64,000 nt of DNA, taken from positions 62,001-126,000 of the forward strand of contig CAKOTZ010000003.1 in NCBI GenBank assembly GCA_934120395.1, in the 5' to 3' direction. Positions 17,755 through 24,780 of this stretch are shown here, one piece after another; within the stretch, counting starts at the first letter, position 1; the number at the start of each line of letters is the position of its first letter. The stretch comes from an uncultured Clostridia bacterium (lineage in GTDB: Bacteria > Bacillota > Clostridia > TANB77 > CAG-508). The translations under genes were made by a program, and so were the position numbers. The notes under the pieces were generated by a model, which saw only the letters and a program-made list of their open reading frames with translations, searched no databases and was not told where the DNA came from.

Positions 17755-18963
17755 TTATTTTTTTCTAGTTTCCTCTATCCATTTTTTAAATTCTTCTTCT
17801 GTTCTTTTACCTTGTTTTATGTCTTTTTTAAATTTATTAGCTTCATTTTTCCATTCCTCATATTTTTCTAAATACATAGGAATGTCAGGATTCCTATTTG
17901 CCAACATTTTTTTTGCAGATAATGTCTTTCTATATAGTGAATTTATTTCATCTTTTTTTAGTTTTTCATTATAAGTAATCATTGCTCCGATTTCTTGGCA
18001 TGTTTTACCATGTTCATATATGTTATTACAATATAAAGTATTCTTTTTTGAAGAAGGAATAAAGTAATTACCACAATGTTTACAAATATATATTGGTGTA
18101 TTATTTTTTATTAATTCTAAAATACTTATAAAACAAGCACTTTCGATTATATGACAGTTAAAACAAATAGATGGAAAGAGCTCATCATCATATTCTGTAG
18201 GATAATTTTTTATATATTCTGAAATTGCCTTGGCTTTTTCTTCAAAATTGCCTTGATTAGTACATAAATTCATATTTAGATATTTCATTGATTCAATATC
18301 ATATGCAAGAGATATATATGAATTTAATACTATAGACATGTCTGAATAATTAGTAAAATCAGCTCGCTTATATATAAAAAATCTTTCTGCAATAGAGAAA
18401 CATTTTAAATAGTCTAAATTCGATAGGTTATTTATAAAATTGATAATCGTTTTAAACTGAGATTGATAGTCTATTAAAATTTCTTTTCGTTCTTCATAAT
18501 TATTTTTACAAACTAAAATAAAGTCTTTTTCTGTTAAAAAAATATTTTCTTTATCGTTAGTAATATTTAAATTTGTATATTCATTAAAGGGGTTACCAAT
18601 ATCCTTATCACCGTTGTTAAAGACTAAAGCTGGTAATCCATAATTATATATAAATTCTACAAAAGAATTAAAATTTGTGAAATCATAGTTCAAAAATTTT
18701 AATAAAGTTGTTCCTAGTTTATTTTTTTCATCAGTAAAATCAGATTTATATAATTTGCAAATACTATCAGAATAGGTTGAAAGATACTTAGTATATTCTT
18801 TTTTTGTTTTAAATTCATTTCTTTCTTTAAGTATTGTGTATGTGTTAGTTGCTTTATTATATGTTGCATTTACAGTAGAAAAAGAATCTCTTGTAAAAAG
18901 TTCTATGTTATTTATGGTTGACATTTTCATATAATAAATTCTGGATACAATATCAAATTTCAT
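17755..18963 (-). CDS. Uncharacterised protein with C-terminal zinc-binding motif
   Basis: 402 residues; ATG at 18963 after AAGGAGGG. The N-terminal 270 residues show no motif I recognise. Near 290-335 is a treble-clef-like cluster (CKHCGNYFIPSSKKNTLYCN ... CQEIG), reminiscent of DUF6076/CGNR-type zinc fingers, then a Lys/Glu-rich helical tail ending FKKWIEETRKK. It leads the two-gene unit with the SH3-repeat membrane gene, divergent from the excisionase/replication genes across a region with TTGTTAACAA palindromes. It may be a regulator or accessory defence protein; no function is claimed. Confidence 0.6.
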   Translation of the reverse strand: MKFDIVSRIYYMKMSTINNIELFTRDSFSTVNATYNKATNTYTILKERNEFKTKKEYTKYLSTYSDSICKLYKSDFTDEKNKLGTTLLKFLNYDFTNFNSFVEFIYNYGLPALVFNNGDKDIGNPFNEYTNLNITNDKENIFLTEKDFILVCKNNYEERKEILIDYQSQFKTIINFINNLSNLDYLKCFSIAERFFIYKRADFTNYSDMSIVLNSYISLAYDIESMKYLNMNLCTNQGNFEEKAKAISEYIKNYPTEYDDELFPSICFNCHIIESACFISILELIKNNTPIYICKHCGNYFIPSSKKNTLYCNNIYEHGKTCQEIGAMITYNEKLKKDEINSLYRKTLSAKKMLANRNPDIPMYLEKYEEWKNEANKFKKDIKQGKRTEEEFKKWIEETRKK

Positions 18964-18973
18964 ACAACCCTCC

Positions 18974-19088
18974 TTGTTAACAATTTAATTTCTATAAAAA
19001 ACATTGTTAATTGATATCATAAAACACTAGAAATTATTGACTAATCATAAATTAACAATTAAAATACAAATTATAAAATTGTTAACAA
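18974..19088. promoter_or_regulatory. Repeated TTGTTAACAA operators in divergent promoter region
   Basis: Perfect palindromes TTGTTAACAA at 18974-18983 and 19079-19088, plus near-copies TTGTTAATTG (19004-19013) and AATTAACAAT (19050-19059). One copy touches the ribosome site of the leftward gene and one overlaps the rightward -10 box. This suggests an element-encoded repressor controlling both directions. Confidence 0.6.
19037..19065 (+). promoter_or_regulatory. Promoter for the excisionase/replication operon
   Basis: TTGACT (19037-19042), 17-bp spacer, TAAAAT (19060-19065). The third TTAACAA-type repeat lies in the spacer next to -10. Confidence 0.6.
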
Positions 19089-19164
19089 TATTATACACAG
19101 CTATTTTTAAATTGTCAATATAAAATTTAAAATTTAGCGATTTAAAAGTTAGGAGGTGAGCAAT

Positions 19165-19371
19165 GTGGCAGTAGAAAGAGTACAAAGGACAACTTTAACA
19201 GCAAAAGAAGCAGCAGAATACTTAGGGATTTCATATTGGTTAATTACACAATTGGTTAAAAGAAAGCAAATTCCTTGTTCTAGAGTTGGAAAAAGAATTT
19301 TATTTAGAAAAGAAGCCTTGGATATTTATCTAAGCAAAAAAGAAAACGATTCATTAAAAGAGTCTTGTTAG
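19165..19371 (+). CDS. Excisionase-like helix-turn-helix protein
   Basis: 68 residues from GTG at 19165, after AGGAGGTGAG; a GTG at 19156 lies within that site. One winged-helix domain of the MerR/excisionase (HTH_17) type: LTAKEAAEYLGISYWLITQLVKRKQI, SRVGKRILFRKEALDIYL. It probably binds element ends to favour excision, or regulates the operon. The next gene starts close to its stop. Confidence 0.8.
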   Translation: MAVERVQRTTLTAKEAAEYLGISYWLITQLVKRKQIPCSRVGKRILFRKEALDIYLSKKENDSLKESC

Positions 19372-19385
19372 AAAGAAGGGAGGAA

Positions 19386-19856
19386 ATGGGACAAGTTGGA
19401 TGGATAAAATTAAATACAAGTATATTTTCCAATAGAAAAATTAAAATCCTACTAAAAGAAAGGGAAGGGGACTCATATTTTAGGATATGGATTCAGATTT
19501 TAACTATTGCTGGAGAATGTAACAGAGATGGTGGACTATATATTAGTGATAATACACCATTTAAAATCAAAGATTTTACAAATATTATTGGAAAATCTTC
19601 GAAAACATTTACGAAAATTTTACAAAAATTTATCGATTTAGGAATGCTAATTTATAAAAATGATACCTACTTCGTAAAGAATTGGAGCAAGTATCAAAGT
19701 GCTGATAAACTTAAGAAAATTGGAAAATCAAACAAAGTAATTGAAGAGAATGAAGTTGAAAAAAGTTTTGATAATAATGCTCAAGAAGAGATAAGAAAAG
19801 AAGAAGATAGAAAGGAGAGCAGAATAGATGAATCAAATTTTGAAACCCTCGATTGA
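19386..19856 (+). CDS. Replisome-organiser-type replication initiator
   Basis: 156 residues from ATG 19386; upstream TTG 19365 is possible but overlaps the purine-rich ribosome site. The first about 110 residues (GWIKLNTSIFSNRKIKILL, DGGLYISDNTPFKIKDF) match the winged-helix N-terminal domain of phage replisome organisers; a charged tail follows. It should bind the element origin and recruit the loader encoded next, whose start overlaps by 29 bases. This makes autonomous replication after excision likely. Confidence 0.75.
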   Translation: MGQVGWIKLNTSIFSNRKIKILLKEREGDSYFRIWIQILTIAGECNRDGGLYISDNTPFKIKDFTNIIGKSSKTFTKILQKFIDLGMLIYKNDTYFVKNWSKYQSADKLKKIGKSNKVIEENEVEKSFDNNAQEEIRKEEDRKESRIDESNFETLD

Positions 19857-20697
19857 TAAAAATGACTTTATTGAGTGTGAATATTGCAAAAATAAATTGT
19901 ATAGAAAAATCATAGAATGGGAGTTATATGGTACTAAAAGAACAATAGCATTAGATTATGAAAGATGTGAATGTAATGGTGCACAAGCATACTGGAATGA
20001 ATATGATTTAAAAAAGTTGAGGATGCTAGAGGAAGAAAAGAAGCTAGAATTAATGCAAGAATTCTCTAGAAAAGTTGAAAAAATTATAAAAAATAGCAAG
20101 ATGAGTAAAAGAAATTTAAACTATAAATTTGATAATTTCGAACTAAATACGAGTAATAAAAAAGTATTTAATAACTTAAAAAATTATAGTGAAAGATTAG
20201 TAAATTGCATAGAGAAAAAAGGATTGATCTTAGTAGGAAATAATGGAGTTGGTAAAACTCATATAGCTTGTAGTATCGCAAATAAATTAATAGAAAATGG
20301 AATACCAGTAATATATGGTACATTAATTAATTTGTTAGCAGAATTACGAAATTCATATGATACAGATAACAATATTTCAGAAATAGAAATTATCAAATTA
20401 TATGAAAATGTTGAACTATTAATCATAGATGATTTAGGAAAAGAAAAACCAAGTGAATGGGGATTAGAAAAATTATTTACTATTATAAATAGTAGATATG
20501 AAAATAATTTACCAGTAATTATAACAACAAATTATAATCAAAATTCTCTAGTCCAAAGGCTAAGCATTAATGGAAAAATAGAAACAGCAAAGTCAATTAT
20601 TTCTCGATTATATGAGATGTGTTATCTTGTAAAAATAGATGATATAGATCACAGAATTAAAAAGAAAAAAGTTAGTAATTGCTGGAACAATAACTAA
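19828..20697 (+). CDS. DnaC/DnaI-like helicase loader
   Basis: 289 residues; ATG after AGGAGAG, overlapping the initiator gene. N-terminal C4 cluster (CEYC ... CEC, about 13-45) like the zinc domain of DnaI, then AAA+ ATPase with Walker A LVGNNGVGKTH, Walker B LLIIDDLG and sensor ITTNYN. It would load the host replicative helicase at the element origin. A strong terminator lies 80 bp downstream. Confidence 0.88.
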   Translation: MNQILKPSIDKNDFIECEYCKNKLYRKIIEWELYGTKRTIALDYERCECNGAQAYWNEYDLKKLRMLEEEKKLELMQEFSRKVEKIIKNSKMSKRNLNYKFDNFELNTSNKKVFNNLKNYSERLVNCIEKKGLILVGNNGVGKTHIACSIANKLIENGIPVIYGTLINLLAELRNSYDTDNNISEIEIIKLYENVELLIIDDLGKEKPSEWGLEKLFTIINSRYENNLPVIITTNYNQNSLVQRLSINGKIETAKSIISRLYEMCYLVKIDDIDHRIKKKKVSNCWNNN

Positions 20698-20775
20698 CTA
20701 AAAAGATTACTTTTTTAAATATTTTCTGTAAAAATTATAATTGATTTTTGCAAAAAAGTAAACAAAAATTGATAA

Positions 20776-20827
20776 AAAAATTAGGACAAGCAAGTAGAAA
20801 AATATTTACAAACTTGTCCTAATTTTT
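20776..20827 (+). terminator. Terminator after the loader gene
   Basis: 15-bp perfect stem (20776-20790 with 20813-20827), 22-nt loop, 3' arm ending TTTTT. Confidence 0.8.
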
Positions 20828-20885
20828 AAAACAAATTGTGTAAAAAAATGAATTAAAAAATATCCCTCGGAGAGCTAAAAGGGTA

Positions 20886-21025
20886 TTAGGGCATTTGCCC
20901 TAAACAGCAAAATGGGTGTCAAAACACCATGCTGGCGAATAAAGGGCACTAAGAAATCCACTTTATTCGGAGCAAATAAATTTGCTCAAAATTTTCTGAA
21001 ATTTGCTTTCGCTATTTCAGAAAAT
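20886..21025. other. Array of five hairpins, candidate oriT or structured RNA
   Basis: The 354-bp gap between loader and next gene holds five consecutive inverted repeats: TTAGGGC/GCCCTAA (20886-20892, 20897-20903); CAGCA/TGCTG enclosing GGTGT/ACACC (20905-20934); CGAATAAAG/CTTTATTCG (20936-20944, 20961-20969); GAGCAAA/TTTGCTC (20970-20976, 20981-20987); ATTTTCTGAAAT/ATTTCAGAAAAT (20991-21002, 21014-21025). Position before a MobC-like gene suggests a transfer or replication origin. A structured leader RNA is the alternative. Confidence 0.55.
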
Positions 21026-21051
21026 ATAAAAATAAGAAATGGAGAAAAAAT

Positions 21052-21672
21052 ATGAGAGTAGTTATGGATGAATTTGATAAGTTCTTTTTACCTTATTGGA
21101 AAATATTAAACAAATTCAAAATATTAAATATCAAAACAAAAAATGGAAAAGAAATAACCCATAAAGATTTAAGAAAGGCGGTATCTATTATGATAAAGAA
21201 ACACCCTACATGTAGATGGAGAAGTGAAAAAATTAGAAGTAAAAGATACTATATTTTATTTGAAGGATATCTATGGTTAATATATGTATATTTCCAATCA
21301 GAAAAGAAACAAATAGATGCTGATATAGATTTTTTTAAAATGAGAATAGAAGTCTATGAAGAATTCTTAAAAGTAAATTCCAAGCCATTATGGAATGAAG
21401 ATATATGTTTTTCAGATTTAGAAAATTATTTTCATAGAAAGAAAGATACAATACATCGAGCAATGGTCAAAATGGATAAAGAGAATTTAAAAAACATTTT
21501 TATTTATTATGATAATGATAAATTAATTGTTTCAAAGCAAGGTATAGAGTGGTTATGTAAAAATTGTTTCAAACAAAAATATTTGGAACTATTAGAAAAA
21601 TACAAAATGGAATTAACAGAAAAATATATTGAATCTGGATATGTTTATGATTATTTTTGGGAAATAAATTAA
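21052..21672 (+). CDS. Uncharacterised element protein, possible winged helix
   Basis: 206 residues; ATG eight bases after GGAG. Basic and aromatic-rich, no membrane segment. Residues about 120-170 (FSDLENYFHRKKDTIHRAMVKMDKENL ... DNDKLIVSKQGIEWL) look like a winged helix. It lies between the hairpin array and the MobC-like gene (15-bp gap), so a role in processing or regulating that origin-like DNA is reasonable. I do not recognise the family. Confidence 0.55.
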   Translation: MRVVMDEFDKFFLPYWKILNKFKILNIKTKNGKEITHKDLRKAVSIMIKKHPTCRWRSEKIRSKRYYILFEGYLWLIYVYFQSEKKQIDADIDFFKMRIEVYEEFLKVNSKPLWNEDICFSDLENYFHRKKDTIHRAMVKMDKENLKNIFIYYDNDKLIVSKQGIEWLCKNCFKQKYLELLEKYKMELTEKYIESGYVYDYFWEIN

Positions 21673-21687
21673 AGGAGATAATTGATT

Positions 21688-22086
21688 ATGAAGCATTATT
21701 TAAATCCAAGTCAAAGAAGAAAAAGTATAAAAGTATGGGTTTCTGATGAAGAAAGAAGTTTAATTGAAGCTAAGACACACAATTATTGTTATAGAAGACT
21801 TGCACCATATATTAGAGATGCAGCAATTTATGAAAGGGTAACTAAGGTAAATGTAAAAGCACAAGATGAAATTCTTAATGCATATGCTGAAAATACCAGA
21901 GAAGTTAAAAGTATTGTTAAAGAGATAAGGCATATTTGTAAATTTGCCACACAGATTTCGGAGCGAGATCGACAAGAACTTTTAGATTTAATGAAGGCTA
22001 TATATAAAAAGCAAAAAGCAATGTTAGCTCTTATTGATAAAAAACTTGATTTAGAGGTATGGCAAGAAATTAATCGCAATAAATAG
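21688..22086 (+). CDS. MobC-like relaxosome protein
   Basis: 132 residues from ATG 21688, ten bases after AAGGAG; a TTG at 21682 is less well spaced. N-terminal ribbon-helix-helix-like part (KSIKVWVSDEERSLIEAK ... YIRDAAIYE) and a long helical tail resemble MobC accessory proteins that bind oriT and help a relaxase nick. No relaxase gene is present, so the element may be mobilised in trans. A bidirectional terminator follows. Confidence 0.6.
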   Translation: MKHYLNPSQRRKSIKVWVSDEERSLIEAKTHNYCYRRLAPYIRDAAIYERVTKVNVKAQDEILNAYAENTREVKSIVKEIRHICKFATQISERDRQELLDLMKAIYKKQKAMLALIDKKLDLEVWQEINRNK

Positions 22087-22101
22087 GTATAATAGTAAGA
22101 A

Positions 22102-22141
22102 AAAAGAACTATACTTTTGGATAAAAAGATATAGTTCTTTT
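22102..22141. terminator. Bidirectional terminator
   Basis: 11-bp stem AAAAGAACTAT / ATAGTTCTTTT (22102-22112, 22131-22141) between converging genes. Confidence 0.8.
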
Positions 22142-22145
22142 CTAG

Positions 22146-22487
22146 TTATTCAAAAAATTTTTCATCTAATAGTGGAATAATATCAATTGCAGGTTCTTCA
22201 TATGGATGTACTTCTCTTAATCTTGTTATGACTTTTTTTACTAATTTTACATCACATACTACTTCTAATTTTTCTTCTTCTACAAATTCTAAATTATTAT
22301 TTTTACCAATATAAGGATTTGCCTCATCAGTTGGTTTAAAAGTACCTATGCATTTGGTTGACATAGAACAATCAGTATAATTACCTATTACTCCAGCGCC
22401 TACTTCACATATTGCATCTCTTACTTCATTAACATTTCCTACTGGAATTGTTACAATTATTTTTACTCTAGTAATATCTATATTCAT
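22146..22487 (-). CDS. NIF3/YqfO-type PII-like domain protein
   Basis: 113 residues; ATG at 22487 after AGGAGG. It matches the PII/CutA-like domain inserted in NIF3/YqfO proteins: VTIPVGNVNEVRDAICEVGAG, GNYTDCSMSTKCIGTF, then REVHPYEEPAIDIIPL. Here the domain stands alone, without the metal-hydrolase halves. Role unknown; the fold suggests small-ligand or metal sensing. It is the last gene of the leftward operon with the cupin, reductase and phosphoribosyltransferase genes. Confidence 0.8.
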   Translation of the reverse strand: MNIDITRVKIIVTIPVGNVNEVRDAICEVGAGVIGNYTDCSMSTKCIGTFKPTDEANPYIGKNNNLEFVEEEKLEVVCDVKLVKKVITRLREVHPYEEPAIDIIPLLDEKFFE

Positions 22488-22509
22488 TATATATTCCTCC
22501 TATTAGAAT

Positions 22510-22851
22510 TTATTCTACTAATTTATGTTGTTCTGGATACCAAGCAGGGGTACATGGCATTATTATAGTGCAATGTGCATCCCAATAATATTTTTCTTTT
22601 TTATCAATAAGAATTGCATCTCCTTTTTTAAATTCTATTATTTCATGTTCCTTATTTAAAGTTCCATTTCCTTCTATAACATAAATAAGTTCTTTACATT
22701 CTTCATTCATGCAATATCCAGCATCTGGGTATCTTCCAGTTATAATAGCAGTTGCACAATCTATATCTTTATCTTTAAAACTATATTCTAATACTTTGCA
22801 TTTTTCACTATTATTAGATTCTTCTGCTTGTTCAAGTTTTATAATTTTCAT
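22510..22851 (-). CDS. Cupin-domain protein
   Basis: 113 residues from ATG 22851, nine bases after GGAG; an ATG at 22866 lies over that site. One small beta-barrel cupin: ELIYVIEGNGTLNKEHEIIEFKKGDAI, with Cys/Glu in place of some usual His metal ligands (DAGYCMNEECKE, DAHC). It may be a sugar- or nucleotide-modifying isomerase or a binding protein. Third of four genes in the leftward operon, 22 bp before the NIF3-like gene. Confidence 0.7.
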   Translation of the reverse strand: MKIIKLEQAEESNNSEKCKVLEYSFKDKDIDCATAIITGRYPDAGYCMNEECKELIYVIEGNGTLNKEHEIIEFKKGDAILIDKKEKYYWDAHCTIIMPCTPAWYPEQHKLVE

Positions 22852-22879
22852 TGAGTTTTCCTCCATTCAAAATATTATT

Positions 22880-23596
22880 TTAATAATTTTTTATATGTCT
22901 TACTTCAATACTTGGAATAGTGATTTCATGAGGTAAATCAAAAACATATTTAACTGTTTGAGCAACTTCTTCAGCAGTTAATCCCATATCCATTACTTCT
23001 TTTGGTAATTCATTATTTGCTCTTTTATAAAAATCTGTTTTAATTAATCATGGACAAACATCAGTTATTTTTATGTTATTTCTCGCTAAATCATCTTGTA
23101 TTGCTTTTCTAAAAGCATTTGTGCTTTGCTTAGAAGCATTATAAATTGGAAAAGGTGGCTCACACATTACTCCACTTTGAGAGTTGATATTTATTATTTG
23201 ACCATAACCTTGTTTTTGCATAATTGGAAATATACTTTTAATCATTGCTATTGTTCCAAATACATTAGTATCAATGACTTTTTTAATTCTATTTAAGTCA
23301 TTCATTTCAGAAAAAATAGGTTGCTCTAATTTTGACATATCTCCAGAAATCCACATTCCTGCACAATTTATTAAGCAATCAATTTTATTATATTTTATAC
23401 TTATATCACCAATTATTTGATCTATCTCATCACAGTTAGTTAAATCACAAATATAATATTCTGAATTAGTTTCTTTTGAAGTTTCGATTAGATTATCATT
23501 ATCTATATCAATTAAAATTAGATTTTCATTTCTTAATAAATTGGAAATTGCTTTTCCAACACCATTAGCAGCCCCAGTTATAATTACATTTTTCAT
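22880..23596 (-). pseudogene. Short-chain dehydrogenase with in-frame TGA
   Basis: ATG at 23596 opens a classic SDR: ITGAANGVGKA nucleotide loop, CLINCAG, INSQSG with the catalytic Ser, then YNASK. After VCP a TGA (23048-23050) stops the frame, which then continues LIKTDFYKRA to a TAA at 22880-22882. Homologues have Gly here (PGxxxT), so one change GGA to TGA explains the stop. The truncated 182-residue product keeps cofactor and catalytic residues but loses the substrate-side helix. Recent nonsense mutation is the likeliest explanation; the other TGA codons I looked at behave as stops. Confidence 0.8.
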
Positions 23597-23635
23597 ATTA
23601 TTTCCTCCACTTATAATTATTATTTGATTATAATT

Positions 23636-24229
23636 TTAAAAAAATATATTTTCTTCTAAATCATCAGGATGTTTCAATTCCATCTCTAAATTTTCCCATG
23701 GAAATAAAGGATAACTATATTCTATATCTAATTCTCTACATTTTTCTTCGCTAAATGCATTATTTCCATTATAATAAAATACCGAATCTTCATAAATAGT
23801 TATATTCGAAAAATCCTTACTGCCATATTCTTTGGTTAAACAAATATATAATATTTTTGCATTTTTATAATTTTTCTTTATTTCATTTATACAAATTTCT
23901 ACACTTGTTCCAGTACTATGCATTGCTTCTACTACTAAGAAAACTGGAGTATCTTTTTTTATTTCTATTGAGTTTAATGGATTAAAAATCATTTCAATTT
24001 TATTGACGCCGTCTTTATATGCAATATGTTTAACTTGAAAAGGCAAAAATTTTACGATATTTAACCTATTAGAAATATATACAGCTGGTATTGCACCACT
24101 TCTTAAAATAGGACATATATAGTCTATTTTTATTCCATTACGATTAATAAATTTTGATAAGCTTTCACATAGTTTATCAATATATTTTTCAAATATTTCA
24201 TTACTCATTTTTTTATAATTTTTATCCAT
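23636..24229 (-). CDS. Phosphoribosyltransferase-like protein
   Basis: 197 residues. PICPILRSGAIPA matches the pyrophosphate loop and VFLVVEAMHSTGTSVE the PRPP-binding loop, though the usual acidic pair (VDD) is VEA, so catalysis may be altered. The C-terminal PLFPWENL is unusual. It heads a leftward operon (PRTase-like, SDR, cupin, NIF3-like) within the element. A nucleotide or sugar-nucleotide side pathway is possible; the substrate cannot be named. A uracil-PRTase-like salvage enzyme is the nearest comparison. Confidence 0.7.
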   Translation of the reverse strand: MDKNYKKMSNEIFEKYIDKLCESLSKFINRNGIKIDYICPILRSGAIPAVYISNRLNIVKFLPFQVKHIAYKDGVNKIEMIFNPLNSIEIKKDTPVFLVVEAMHSTGTSVEICINEIKKNYKNAKILYICLTKEYGSKDFSNITIYEDSVFYYNGNNAFSEEKCRELDIEYSYPLFPWENLEMELKHPDDLEENIFF

Positions 24230-24277
24230 TATTTATAATTTCCTTTTCTTTACTATATTCATTCTAAACTTGTTGGA

Positions 24278-24387
24278 ATTATATCATAAAAAATAAGTTT
24301 TGTCTCCAATTTTAATAACATTTATCTAATATACGGAAATTAAGACAAAACTATTTTATTGTAAAAAAAAGTCTTTTATGATAGAAT
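24278..24387. promoter_or_regulatory. Divergent promoters flanked by an inverted repeat
   Basis: Rightward: TTGTAA (24359-24364), 17 bp, TAGAAT (24382-24387). Leftward, read on the minus strand: GAGACA (24306-24301), 17 bp, TATAAT (24283-24278). AGTTTTGTCT (24296-24305) overlaps the leftward -35, and its inverse AGACAAAACT (24343-24352) sits just before the rightward -35. This looks like a shared operator controlling both operons. Confidence 0.6.
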
Positions 24388-24423
24388 ACTATCAAATAAT
24401 TATAACTAAAGGGAGAAAATGTT

Positions 24424-24741
24424 ATGGAAGAATTGATAAAAGAGATAAAACAATTTAATGAAGAAAGAGATTGGGACAAATTTCACTCACCAGATAACTT
24501 AGCTAAATCAATTTCGATTGAAGCTGGTGAATTATTAGAATGTTTTCAATGGGATAGTGAAAATTATAATAAGGATGAGGTTTGTGAGGAACTTGCAGAT
24601 GTATTCACATATTGTATTCAAATGGCTATGAAACTGGATGTAGATCCTAAAGAAATAATATTAAGAAAATTAGAAAAGACAAAGAAGAAATATCCTGTTG
24701 AGAAGGCAAAAGGAGTAAGTACAAAGTATAATAAATTATAG
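24424..24741 (+). CDS. MazG-like nucleotide pyrophosphohydrolase
   Basis: 105 residues; ATG a few bases after GGGAG. Single MazG-like four-helix domain with metal-binding acids in EAGELLECFQW and EELADVFTY, the family's ExxE...ExxD pattern, and a Lys-rich tail. Such enzymes hydrolyse (d)NTPs to monophosphates. It lies 39 bp before the GIY-YIG/DUF2075 gene and is probably co-transcribed. Depleting or cleaning nucleotides during phage infection would fit, but this is inferred from context. Confidence 0.85.
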   Translation: MEELIKEIKQFNEERDWDKFHSPDNLAKSISIEAGELLECFQWDSENYNKDEVCEELADVFTYCIQMAMKLDVDPKEIILRKLEKTKKKYPVEKAKGVSTKYNKL

Positions 24742-24780
24742 TATTTAATGAAGAAATAAATGTAAAAGAGGAATGTAATT

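Noticed and set aside
20880..21030. A known riboswitch class
   Set aside because: The hairpins do not match a class I can recognise by conserved core bases.
22880..23596. TGA read as an amino acid in this organism
   Set aside because: Several genes end normally with TGA (mobile-element relic, ASCH relic, mnmA), so the SDR stop is more likely a mutation.
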